Source: Deltaproteobacteria bacterium (GTDB lineage: Bacteria > Myxococcota > Myxococcia > Myxococcales > Myxococcaceae). Taken from it: DNA of 21,509 bases. Within the stretch, counting starts at the first letter, position 1, and each line of letters begins with the position of its first letter. Both the position numbers and the translations under genes were made by a program. The notes beneath the pieces were generated by a model. The model saw nothing but the letters and a program-made list of their open reading frames with translations, ran no database searches and was not told the DNA's origin. This document shows, piece after piece, positions 14,219-21,509 of the stretch. Where the stretch lies: NCBI GenBank assembly GCA_016875515.1, contig VGRA01000002.1:1-21509 (forward strand), given 5' to 3'.

Positions 14219-15562
14219 GTGTCCCTGCTCGTCCGCAATGGAACCCTCGTCACGATGGACGCGCAGCGGCGCGTGCTGGAGGCCGACCTGCTCGTGGAGG
14301 GGGGGCGCATCCAGAGGGTGGGCAAGCGGCTGAAGGCCCCGCCCGGGACCCCGGTGCTGGACGCCTCGGGGCAGGTGGTGCTGCCCGGCTTCATCCACGG
14401 CCACCTGCACGCCTGCCAGACGCTGTTCCGCAACCGCGCGGACGGGCTGCAGCTGCTGGACTGGCTCAAGCAGCGCATCTGGCCGTTCGAGGCTGCGCAC
14501 GACGCGCGCTCGCTCCGCGCCTCGGCGGACCTCACCTTCGCGGAGCTCATACGGTCCGGCTCCACGGCGGCGTTGGACATGGGCACCGTGCACCACACGG
14601 ACGAGGTGTTCGCCTCCGCGCGGGACGCCGGCTTCCGGCTCACCGGCGGCAAGGCCATGATGGACGCCGGCGTGGGCGTGCCCGCGGGGCTGCGCGAGGC
14701 GACGCGCCGGTCCCTGGACGAGAGCGTGGCGCTGATTGACCGGTGGCACGGCACCGGGGGCGGGCGGCTGCGGTACGCCTTTGCGCCCCGCTTCGTGCTG
14801 TCCTGCACGGACGACCTGCTGTCCGAGGTGGTCCGCCTCACGCACGCGCGCGGGGTGCGCATCCACACCCACGCCTCGGAGAACCCGAGCGAGTGCGCGG
14901 TGGTGCGCGAGCGCACCGGCCGGGACAACGTGGATCACTTCCACAAGCTGGGGCTGACGGGGCCGCACGCCACCTTCGCCCACTGCGTGTGGCTGTCCCG
15001 CAAGGAGCAGCGGATCCTCCGGGAGACCGGCACGGTGGTCTGCCACTGCCCCAGCTCCAACCTGAAGCTGGCGTCCGGCATTGCCCGGGTGCCCGAGTTG
15101 ATGGACGCCGGTGTTCACGTCTGCCTCGGGGCAGACGGGGCGCCCTGCAACAACAACCTGGACATGTTCATGGAGATGCGGCTCGCGGCGCTGCTGCACA
15201 AGCCGCGGGTGGGGCCGCTCGCCATGCCGCCGGTCCGCGTCCTTGAGATGGCCACGCTGGAGGGGGCGCGTGCGCTGGGGCTGCAGGACGAGCTCGGCTC
15301 GCTGGAGGTGGGCAAGCGCGCGGACCTGTGCACCGTGTCCCTGGCGGGCCTGCACGCCACGCCCAACGGCGAGGACGTGATGGGGGCGGTGGTGCACGCC
15401 GCCCAGTCCTCGGACGTGCGCCACGTGGTGATTGACGGCCGGGTGGTGATGCAGGACCGGCAGCTGCTGACGCTGGACGAGCAGGAGGTCCGTGCGCGCG
15501 CGGACGCGGAGATCCGGAAGCTGCTCCGGCGCCTCGAGTCCCCGCGCCGCAAGACGGCCTGA
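14219..15562 (+). CDS. Amidohydrolase of the adenosine-type/guanine deaminase group (TRZ/ATZ, COG0402)
   Basis: 447 residues from the GTG at 14219, where the conserved family N-terminus begins (SLLVRNGTLVTMDAQ). Metal and active-site residues are intact: GHLH (His62, His64), HTHASEN (His218), FAHC (His255) and LGADGAP (Asp306). The block HACQTLFRNRADGLQLLDWL and the following RIWPFEA, with LDMGTVHHTDE, resemble the 5'-deoxyadenosine/methylthioadenosine/S-adenosylhomocysteine deaminase branch more than guanine deaminase, in my reading. In this operon the likely task is deamination of adenosine-type nucleosides to inosine forms for the purine phosphorylase. Exact substrate is not decidable here. 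Last gene of the operon. A weak stem AGCCCC...GGGGCT (15562-15567/15586-15591) follows the stop. Confidence 0.88.
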   Translation: MSLLVRNGTLVTMDAQRRVLEADLLVEGGRIQRVGKRLKAPPGTPVLDASGQVVLPGFIHGHLHACQTLFRNRADGLQLLDWLKQRIWPFEAAHDARSLRASADLTFAELIRSGSTAALDMGTVHHTDEVFASARDAGFRLTGGKAMMDAGVGVPAGLREATRRSLDESVALIDRWHGTGGGRLRYAFAPRFVLSCTDDLLSEVVRLTHARGVRIHTHASENPSECAVVRERTGRDNVDHFHKLGLTGPHATFAHCVWLSRKEQRILRETGTVVCHCPSSNLKLASGIARVPELMDAGVHVCLGADGAPCNNNLDMFMEMRLAALLHKPRVGPLAMPPVRVLEMATLEGARALGLQDELGSLEVGKRADLCTVSLAGLHATPNGEDVMGAVVHAAQSSDVRHVVIDGRVVMQDRQLLTLDEQEVRARADAEIRKLLRRLESPRRKTA

Positions 15563-15905
15563 GCCCCGGGGACCGCGGCGCGCCGGGGGCTTCGGTTGCG
15601 GCGAGGCCACCGTGCGCGCTCGCCGGCAGGGGACACCGCCGGGGGCAACGCACCGGTAGGGCGTGGCCCGCAGCCGTCCGTGGGACCTGGTCCGGGTCAC
15701 GCGACGGGGGGCCTGTCCCAGCGCCAGCACCGCACGGCTGCAGCCCCTTCCCGCGCGGCCCGCCAGCCCTCCGGAGCGCCCGCGCGAACACCGCCGCGGC
15801 CGTTCCGTCCGGCCGCCGGGACGGTTTCCACGTCCCCGGACGGTCCGGCGCGCGCTGGGGGACGTGGCCGGCGGGGCGTCCCCCGGTTAGTGTTTCCCTC
15901 TGAAC
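15563..15905. other. 343-bp intergenic region with clustered inverted repeats
   Basis: No convincing gene is seen. The right part carries several perfect inverted repeats built on GTCC/GGAC: CCGTCC-N8-GGACGG (15805-15824, followed by TTT), CCGGAC-G-GTCCGG (15836-15848) and GGGGGAC-N14-GTCCCCC (15857-15884). The last ends 21 bp before the next start. Possible terminator for the upstream operon plus promoter/operator of the downstream lipoprotein gene. Confidence 0.4.
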
Positions 15906-17984
15906 ATGCTCCGCACATTTTCCACTTGGCACCTGGGGCTTCTGCTCGCCGCGGCGGTGACGGGATGCCAGTGCACCCCCCGCCTGGCCCCGGACGCCGG
16001 GGCGCCCGCGCCGGCAGTGGACGCCGGGGTGCTCCCGCCCGAGGACTACGTCATCGTGGACGGGGGAGGGCCCACGCCGCCTCCTTTCCGGGACGCGGGC
16101 ACCCCCCCGGAGCGCGTGGATGGCGGCCACGTGCCGCGCCTGGATGGCGGGGAGGTCAGCTGGGACGCAGGGCTGCCCGCGGACGCCGGGCTGTCCATCC
16201 ACATCCCATCGGCGCCGTTCCCGGCGGACGGCGCCTTCGAGGACTGCAACGGCGCGCTGCTGGCGGACGCGCTGGACGCCGGGGCCGCCTCCGGTGACGT
16301 CTACTTCCCGGTGTGCGTGGCCCTGCGCCAGGTCAGCGGGACGGCGGCGCTCAGCGGCGCGCCGGTGGGGCAGACGGTCTCCTGGACGCTGAAGACCTCA
16401 GACTACTCCAGCCAGTACGTGGACTCGCCGCAGGACGGGGGCTGGTCCTTCCGGGCGCTGCGCAGCCCCTACGACGACTTCACCTGGCACCCGGTGGAGA
16501 TCTTCCCCACCCATGACGGGCCTCTTTCCACCGGCCCCATGCCGCTGCTGACCGACCAGTCCCGGGACCTCGCCACTGCCGCCTGGGAGGTGTCCGGGAC
16601 CACCCGCTTCGGAGGCGCGCCGTGGCTGCCCTCCACCAACCCTCGGGACTTCACGCTGGGAGCGGCCAGCCCAGCCTACAGCCAGTCTGCCTCCGCCACC
16701 ACCGCGGACGGTGGCTACGCGGTGCGCCTGGTGGAGGGGACATACGGGCTCGCGGTCAGCATGCCGAAGGAGGCGCTGGGCACCACGGCCATCAACGGTT
16801 ACCCGCTGCCGCTGCCCCTGCAACTGGACCAGCCGGCCACCGTGGACGTGGACCTCCCGGCCTCGCTCCTCGAGGGAACGCTCACCGTGGACAACCAGCA
16901 ACTCCCGGACCGCATCCCCGGAGGGCCGGACTTCACGCTGGAGTACGAGCGCACGGGCCAGCCGGTGGCGCTGAGCGCCCACGAGGCCACCGCCGGGAAC
17001 CTCCGCGCGGTGCTTCCGCAGGACACCTACGCGGTCAACCTGCTGCTCCCGGACGCGGTGGACCGCCATCTGCCGTCGTACCTGGAGCACTTCCGGCTGA
17101 CGCCGTCGCTGTCTCTCGCGCAGGACCAGTACGTCCAGTTCCCGCTCTCCACCTTCCGTTGGGAGGGGGCCATCCTGCTGGACGGCCAGCCCGTGCCGGC
17201 GCTGCCGGGCACGCTCTGGACGATGTACGCGTACGGCTACTGGAGCAACGCGAGGCCGTGGTTCGTGTCGTATTACACGGTCCCCGCGGACGTCCCCTCG
17301 TTCCTCCTGCGGCTCTTCCCCTCCACCTACTACCTGCTGCTGTGGCTGGACGAGGGGTTCCACCCGGACCTCGCCGCCGGCTGGTTCCTGGTGGACGCGT
17401 ACAAGCAGGTGACGCAGGACTTCTCGCAGGTGGTGGACGTGGAGACGCGCGAGTTCACCGGCACGCTCACCATTGATGGCCAGCCCGCCACCTCGCCGCT
17501 GACGGTTGGCACCCTCACGTTCCAGAACAGCGAGGACTCGTACCGCAAGCGCATTGAGACGCGGGACGGCACGTTCCGGGTGCGCGTGCCCAAGGGCACC
17601 TACGACGTGTTCTTCACCATCGACGCGGACGCCTACCCCGGCTACGCCGTGGGGCGGACGCTCGTGGCCTCCAGCGTGGACCTGGCGGCGGATGCCACGC
17701 GCGCGCTCGCGTACGACACGGTCCGCATCTCCGGTCCAGTGCAGCTTTCGGGCGCCGTGGTGCCCAACGCGCTCCCGGCGGGTGCGGAGTTGACGCTGAA
17801 GCTCTACCCGCTCTCCTACCCGTTCAGCTTCACCGCCACGCTGGAGGGGGGCACCGGGGCATACGCCTTCCGCATCCCACCCGGCGTGTACGACGTGGAC
17901 GTGGTGCTCGCCGAGGGTGTCCTGCCGAAGACGGCCTGGGGCCGTGCGCCGTACGCCGTCGCCTGGCCGTTGCAGAGGCCCTGA
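15906..17984 (+). CDS. Lipoprotein with six tandem carboxypeptidase-regulatory-like repeats
   Basis: 692 residues. Signal peptide with lipobox (VTGC, Cys21), then a low-complexity spacer (about 24-95) repeating DAG/DGG, a habit of myxobacterial surface lipoproteins. From residue 143 the protein consists of six diverged repeats. Each begins with an S/E/T-G-x-x-x-L-type strand (about 143, 229, 322, 419, 517, 608) and has a second element about 35-46 residues later (GGYAVRLVEGTYGLAVSMP at 269; GTFRVRVPKGTYDVFFTI at 555; GAYAFRIPPGVYDVDVVL at 651). The G-x-[FY]-x-[FV]-x-[VL]-P-x-G-x-Y-x-[VL] pattern is that of beta-sandwich carboxypeptidase-regulatory-like domains. No catalytic domain is visible, so a structural or binding role at the outer surface is likely. 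Alone, or first in a loose run with the next genes. Confidence 0.8.
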   Translation: MLRTFSTWHLGLLLAAAVTGCQCTPRLAPDAGAPAPAVDAGVLPPEDYVIVDGGGPTPPPFRDAGTPPERVDGGHVPRLDGGEVSWDAGLPADAGLSIHIPSAPFPADGAFEDCNGALLADALDAGAASGDVYFPVCVALRQVSGTAALSGAPVGQTVSWTLKTSDYSSQYVDSPQDGGWSFRALRSPYDDFTWHPVEIFPTHDGPLSTGPMPLLTDQSRDLATAAWEVSGTTRFGGAPWLPSTNPRDFTLGAASPAYSQSASATTADGGYAVRLVEGTYGLAVSMPKEALGTTAINGYPLPLPLQLDQPATVDVDLPASLLEGTLTVDNQQLPDRIPGGPDFTLEYERTGQPVALSAHEATAGNLRAVLPQDTYAVNLLLPDAVDRHLPSYLEHFRLTPSLSLAQDQYVQFPLSTFRWEGAILLDGQPVPALPGTLWTMYAYGYWSNARPWFVSYYTVPADVPSFLLRLFPSTYYLLLWLDEGFHPDLAAGWFLVDAYKQVTQDFSQVVDVETREFTGTLTIDGQPATSPLTVGTLTFQNSEDSYRKRIETRDGTFRVRVPKGTYDVFFTIDADAYPGYAVGRTLVASSVDLAADATRALAYDTVRISGPVQLSGAVVPNALPAGAELTLKLYPLSYPFSFTATLEGGTGAYAFRIPPGVYDVDVVLAEGVLPKTAWGRAPYAVAWPLQRP

Positions 17985-18032
17985 GCCCCGCGCCCGGCGT
18001 GGCCCTTCCCTGGGCTAGGCTCCACGCCCACC

Positions 18033-19238
18033 ATGAGCGTTCGAGGCATCCGCAAGGACATCCAGCAGGCGCTTTCCAACGACGGCCGCGTGGACGCGGG
18101 CGAGCTGGACCGCATTGCCCTGCGCGCGCGGGACGGGGGTAAGGTGGATGCCGCCGAGCGCGCCGAGCTGTCTGGGCTGCAGGGCAACGGCGCGGTGGAC
18201 GGCGCGCGCCTGGCCGAGCACCTGGAGGCGCTCTCCGCGGACGCGTTCGTGCCCGGGGCGGTGCGGGGCAAGGTGGCGCAGGTGGAGGGGCGGTATGCGC
18301 AGGTGGCCACGGACGTGCCCGGGCTGACCGCGCGGGTGGGGCTGTTCGACAGCGTCCTCGCCCTGGAGGGCAAGGCGGTGGCGGACGGGCGGTTGCAGGT
18401 GCTGCTCGAGGGGCGCACCGTCACCGTCCCCGTGCGCAAGGGCGAGGGCGCCGCGGCGGCGCTGGAGAAGGTGCGCGCGCAGCTGCCGGCCGGGGTGGCA
18501 GGACGCGTCTTCTCCGGGACCGTGGATGCCCAGGTCCCCAGCCGCTTCGAGGGGGCCGTTGCCCGCCGCTCGGACGCGGCGGCGCACCTGGCGCTGTACC
18601 GTCCGCAGTCCCTGTCCCTGCGCCCCGGCGAGCAGCCGCTGCGCGTGGTGGTAACGGGCTACGGCCCCTTCCCGGGCGTGGATAAGAACCCGTCCGGCGA
18701 GTTGGCGAAGCAGCTCGCGAAGGCCGGCCTGCAGGGGGCGAAGGTGGAGTACCGGGTGCTGCCGGTGACGCACGCGGACGTGGACGCCTTCGTTGCGGAG
18801 ATGCGCGGGAACCCGCCGGACCTGGTCATCTCCCTGGGCGTCTCCTCCGAGGCGCAGGTGGAGCCGCGGGGCCAGAACTGGAAGGCCAGCTACCCGGATG
18901 CCAACGGCAACTCGGTGACGGAGGGGAAGATCGCCGAGCAGGGCGGGGAGGACCTCCCCACGGGCCTGCCGCAGGACTGGATGGGGGCGGCGCTGCGGCG
19001 CAGCTTCGGTGCCTCGGCCACCGTCAACGCGAAGACGGAAGCCCCGGACACCTCGGCCTACCTCTGCAACTACCTCAATTACCGGCTGCTGGAGTCCTTC
19101 CCGCGAGGCGGCGGCACCATGGCCGGCTTCGTCCACGTCACGCGGGAGACGACGGCGGAGGAACTCTCGGTGCTCGCGGGGGCCGCGGTGGCCGCCCGGC
19201 TCGAGCAGCGGCGTGCCGAGCCGGAACCCCTGGGCTGA
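18033..19238 (+). CDS. Pyroglutamyl-peptidase I-like (peptidase C15) protein with EF-hand-like N-terminus
   Basis: 401 residues, about twice the usual Pcp length. The C-terminal half (about 203-392) matches peptidase C15: [17 protein letters not shown] (205-221), the Glu region [17 protein letters not shown] (Glu277), the nucleophile in [10 protein letters not shown] (Cys345) and AGFVHV with the catalytic His368. The Glu-Cys-His set therefore appears complete. The first 70 residues hold two or three short repeats ([37 protein letters not shown]). These resemble the second half of EF-hand loops but lack several acidic ligands. Residues 70-200 match nothing I recognise. No signal peptide, so likely cytoplasmic. 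Family function is removal of N-terminal pyroglutamate from peptides; activity here is inference. Confidence 0.8.
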   Translation: MSVRGIRKDIQQALSNDGRVDAGELDRIALRARDGGKVDAAERAELSGLQGNGAVDGARLAEHLEALSADAFVPGAVRGKVAQVEGRYAQVATDVPGLTARVGLFDSVLALEGKAVADGRLQVLLEGRTVTVPVRKGEGAAAALEKVRAQLPAGVAGRVFSGTVDAQVPSRFEGAVARRSDAAAHLALYRPQSLSLRPGEQPLRVVVTGYGPFPGVDKNPSGELAKQLAKAGLQGAKVEYRVLPVTHADVDAFVAEMRGNPPDLVISLGVSSEAQVEPRGQNWKASYPDANGNSVTEGKIAEQGGEDLPTGLPQDWMGAALRRSFGASATVNAKTEAPDTSAYLCNYLNYRLLESFPRGGGTMAGFVHVTRETTAEELSVLAGAAVAARLEQRRAEPEPLG

Positions 19239-19293
19239 ACGGCTCCCCCCGCGGGGCGCGGGTTTGCGGTAGGATGCGCCCCCTGAAGTCAGC

Positions 19294-19306
19294 TCCTGTG
19301 ACAGGA
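19294..19306. promoter_or_regulatory. Perfect inverted repeat upstream of pspA
   Basis: TCCTGT-G-ACAGGA, 6-bp arms with a 1-bp centre, 20 bp before the pspA start. The centre is too short for an RNA hairpin, so a dimeric protein operator is the more natural reading. Confidence 0.4.
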
Positions 19307-19326
19307 AAGGGCAGGTCGAACGCACC

Positions 19327-20061
19327 ATGTGGGAACGGTTCATGCGGGCAATGCGCAGCTTTGCGGGCTTCTTCGTGACGTCCATGGAGAACCCGGAGCT
19401 CATCCTCGAGCAGAACATCCGGGACCTGAACGACCAGGTTCCCAAGATGAACGAGTCCATCGCCATGGTTCGGGCGAACGTGACGCTGCTGGAGAAGGAG
19501 AACGCCAAGTACCAGCAGACCATCCGGGAGCTGACGGCCAAGGTGAAGGCCGGCATCCAGGGGGGGCGGGATGACCTGGCCGCGCAGTACGCCACCCGGC
19601 TCCAGACGGAGAAGCAGGCGCTCGAGCGCAACGAGCAGCAGCTGGCCACGGCGAAGGCGGCCTACGAGAAGGCGCTGAACGTGAAGAAGGCGTTCATACG
19701 GGAGAAGGAGAAGAAGACGCAGGAGGCCATGGCGGCCATCCGGGACGCGCGCCGCTCGCAGTGGCAGGCCAAGGTGGCGGACGCCATGGAGTCCTTCCAG
19801 GTGGCCGGGCTGGACGCCACCCACGACGAGATGCTCCGCAAGGTGCAGGAGCAGACCGCGGTGAACGAGGCGCGGATGGAGATGGCGCTGGACTCCGTGG
19901 ACCAGGCCGGGCTGAAGCTGGAGGAGGACGCCGAGGCGCTGCAGGCGCAGGAGCTCCTCAAGCAGTTCAAGGCCGAGATGGGCATAGAGTCCCCCGCCCC
20001 CGTGGCGGACGTGGACGGCGGCGGGGAGAAGACCATCGGCAAGAAGGTGGACGTGAAGTAG
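19327..20061 (+). CDS. pspA: PspA/IM30-family membrane-stress protein
   Basis: 244 residues, the normal size. The N-terminus [24 protein letters not shown] gives the amphipathic membrane-binding helix and the following helix. [23 protein letters not shown] (a family block shown here in part) and the long Lys/Glu/Gln-rich heptad stretch (about 25-215) form the PspA coiled-coil hairpin. The tail (about 220-244) is short and acidic to basic. ESCRT-III-like PspA polymers stabilise or remodel the inner membrane under stress. The next gene begins 4 bp after the stop, so the pair is almost certainly one transcript. No pspBC or PspF-like gene is in view. Confidence 0.93.
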   Translation: MWERFMRAMRSFAGFFVTSMENPELILEQNIRDLNDQVPKMNESIAMVRANVTLLEKENAKYQQTIRELTAKVKAGIQGGRDDLAAQYATRLQTEKQALERNEQQLATAKAAYEKALNVKKAFIREKEKKTQEAMAAIRDARRSQWQAKVADAMESFQVAGLDATHDEMLRKVQEQTAVNEARMEMALDSVDQAGLKLEEDAEALQAQELLKQFKAEMGIESPAPVADVDGGGEKTIGKKVDVK

Positions 20062-20065
20062 CCGG

Positions 20066-21235
20066 ATGACGCTCCGCGCCGGCCCCGGAGTCCGCTGGTT
20101 CCTGCTCGCGTGCCTGGGCGTGGGGGGCGCGTGGGTCGCCGTTCGGACGGGGGCGTGGGCGCGCGTGTCGGAGCGGATTGCCCCGGCGGTGCCGAAGCCG
20201 CCGCGCCTGTCCGCGGGTGACTTCCCTGCGGGCGCCTCCGCGCCGGTGGGGGGCTTCGCCTCGTTGCCAGACCGCCCGGTGCGGCTGGGCTTGCTGCCGC
20301 GCGGTGCCTCCGCGGCCATGCTTTGGGCCACCGGCGGGGCCGGGGCCGAGGCGCCGGGGCGCAAGGCGGGGCTGTTCGCCGCGGCCTACGCGCTGGACGC
20401 CGAGTCGCTCGCCTTCTCGCGCGAGGAGGACCTGCGGCAGGCGCTGCTGTCCGGCGGGGACGCGGGCGGGGTGGACATGGCCGCGCTGACGGTGGACCGG
20501 CTGGCGGCGTGGTGGCCGGAGCTCCGGGACGCTGCGCCGCGGACGGTGATGCTGCTGGGACGCAGCCGGGGGCAGGAGGCGGTAGCGGCGGTGGGGGCGG
20601 CGACAATTGCCGAGCTGCGGGGACGGCGCGTGGGCACCTACCGGCACGGCTCCGCCAGCTACTTCATGCTGTGGGCACTCAGCCGCGCCGGGCTCAGCCC
20701 CTCCGACGTGGTGCGCGTGGACCTCCCCTCCACGGTAGAGGCGGGGGCGTACCTGCGCGAGGGCAAGGTGGACGCGGTGGCCGGGCTGACGCAGGACGTG
20801 GCCATGGCGGCGCAGGCCCGCGGCGGCGCCGTGCTCGCCAGCACCGCGGACGCCCCGCACCTGTTGGCCACGGTCATCGTGGTGCGCGGGGAGTTCTCCG
20901 CCCGCTACCCGGACGCGGTGCGGCGCGTGCTGCGCGGGCTGCTGGAGGCCGGCAACACGGTGGCGAAGGACCCTGTGGGCGGCGCGCGCCTGCTTGGGCA
21001 GGTGGCGTCCTACCTGGGGGATCCGGCGCAGGCCGTGGCTGCCAACCCGCCTGCGGACCTCATGGAGAACCTGTCGTTCTTCGGCCTGCAGGGGGAGGCG
21101 CCGGTCACTTACGACGAGCTTTTCCAGAGCGCGCTGGCGCTGTACGAGAAGTTCTCCCCGGAAGGGCGCAGCGTCTCCGCGGAGGACACCCGGGAGCTCG
21201 GCCCGCTGCGCTACGTAGCCGGGAAACGTGAATGA
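20066..21235 (+). CDS. Membrane-anchored SsuA/THI5-like solute-binding protein linked to pspA
   Basis: 389 residues. One N-terminal hydrophobic segment (about 11-27) anchors or exports the protein. It contains FLLAC, which could be read as a lipobox, but the hydrophobic stretch continues past the Cys, so a signal anchor seems likelier. The body resembles NMT1/THI5/SsuA-like periplasmic binding proteins: [20 protein letters not shown] (part of the strand-helix hinge), [21 protein letters not shown] and the [18 protein letters not shown] segment. No permease or ATPase gene follows within the window. It probably senses or binds a ligand rather than serving a standard importer. Start at the ATG 4 bp after pspA. 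Confidence 0.75.
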   Translation: MTLRAGPGVRWFLLACLGVGGAWVAVRTGAWARVSERIAPAVPKPPRLSAGDFPAGASAPVGGFASLPDRPVRLGLLPRGASAAMLWATGGAGAEAPGRKAGLFAAAYALDAESLAFSREEDLRQALLSGGDAGGVDMAALTVDRLAAWWPELRDAAPRTVMLLGRSRGQEAVAAVGAATIAELRGRRVGTYRHGSASYFMLWALSRAGLSPSDVVRVDLPSTVEAGAYLREGKVDAVAGLTQDVAMAAQARGGAVLASTADAPHLLATVIVVRGEFSARYPDAVRRVLRGLLEAGNTVAKDPVGGARLLGQVASYLGDPAQAVAANPPADLMENLSFFGLQGEAPVTYDELFQSALALYEKFSPEGRSVSAEDTRELGPLRYVAGKRE

Positions 21236-21264
21236 GACGCGTCCCGTCCCCGTCCGGACCTGAC

Positions 21265-21509
21265 ATGCGAACCGTGCACGCGCTGGTCGCCGCACTCGTC
21301 GTCGCCGTGCTGTCAGCCGCCGGCTGCAGGTGCGGAAAACCCGCCGCGCCCGCTGCAGCGGTCCTCCCGCCGCTCGCGGTCCACGTGCCGTCGGAGGTGG
21401 ACGGCGCGCTGTGGGTCCCGGACCTGGCGGCGCTCGGCTCCCGGCTGCGCGCGCTCGAGTCCCTGAAGGTGGCCTCTTTCGCCGCGCAGCTGCAGGGGCA
21501 CGCATCCGG
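21265..21509 (+). CDS. Lipoprotein, N-terminal part only
   Basis: 81 codons before the right edge. The ATG at 21265 opens a signal peptide with a lipobox (SAAGC, Cys21), followed by a second Cys and an Ala/Pro linker. The visible mature part, VPSEVDGALWVPDLAALGSR and then LKVASFAAQLQG, vaguely resembles DUF3352-type proteins, but the match is from memory and weak. It lies 29 bp after the solute-binding protein gene and may belong to the pspA transcript. Confidence 0.6.
   Translation, partial: MRTVHALVAALVVAVLSAAGCRCGKPAAPAAAVLPPLAVHVPSEVDGALWVPDLAALGSRLRALESLKVASFAAQLQGHAS

Noticed and set aside
15927..15945. TGGCAC that looks like the -24 half of a sigma-54 promoter
   Set aside because: No GC at the required -12 spacing, and it lies inside the lipoprotein coding sequence.
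15168..16202. 344-codon minus-strand open frame covering the 343-bp gap
   Set aside because: It overlaps two real plus-strand genes, has low-complexity Pro/Arg/Ala sequence and no good start signal. The gap is better left as non-coding.
19247..19270. CCCCGCGGGG followed by GGTTT after the peptidase gene as a terminator
   Set aside because: The palindrome has no loop and the T run is only three bases and offset; too weak to list.

Overview
The window is very GC-rich, with strong G/C third-position bias, GTG starts, head-to-tail genes that overlap by a few bases, and secreted lipoproteins whose post-lipobox region is rich in DAG/DGG. Together with the gene families, this points to a myxobacterium (Myxococcota, probably Myxococcaceae/Cystobacterineae). 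The assignment is an inference from style and content, not from a marker gene. I see no tRNA, rRNA, CRISPR array, insertion sequence or phage gene. The region reads as stable chromosomal DNA.

Layout: (1) 1-1766, minus strand: two adjacent ComEC-like metallo-beta-lactamase-fold proteins, the second a lipoprotein that runs off the left edge. (2) 1819-6337, plus strand: deoC with a Cys-rich N-terminal extension, a DksA/TraR-type zinc-finger protein, an alpha-D-phosphohexomutase of the PGM2/phosphopentomutase-like type, a small predicted outer-membrane barrel protein and a lipoprotein carboxylesterase. (3) 6474-11160, minus strand: a complete BMP-type nucleoside ABC importer (binding lipoprotein, double ATPase, two permeases) with overlapping genes. 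(4) 11216-15562, plus strand: pyrimidine-nucleoside/thymidine phosphorylase, purine nucleoside phosphorylase, a PilZ-like protein, cytidine deaminase and an adenosine-type amidohydrolase. (5) 15563-15905: a 343-bp gap rich in inverted repeats. (6) 15906-21509, plus strand: a large lipoprotein of six tandem beta-sandwich-like repeats, a pyroglutamyl-peptidase-like enzyme with an unusual N-terminal half, PspA, a membrane-anchored SsuA/THI5-like solute-binding protein, and the start of another lipoprotein.

Blocks 2 to 4 make a coherent nucleoside scavenging island. The ABC system imports nucleosides. Cytidine deaminase and the amidohydrolase deaminate them. The two phosphorylases release bases and (deoxy)ribose-1-phosphate. 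The PGM2-like mutase probably isomerises this to the 5-phosphate, in place of the DeoB that is absent here. DeoC splits deoxyribose-5-phosphate to glyceraldehyde-3-phosphate and acetaldehyde. This fits a predatory or saprotrophic bacterium that feeds on DNA and RNA from lysed cells. The two regulator-like proteins inside the island (DksA/TraR-like and PilZ-like) and the compact divergent spacers with inverted repeats are the parts least explained by known families.
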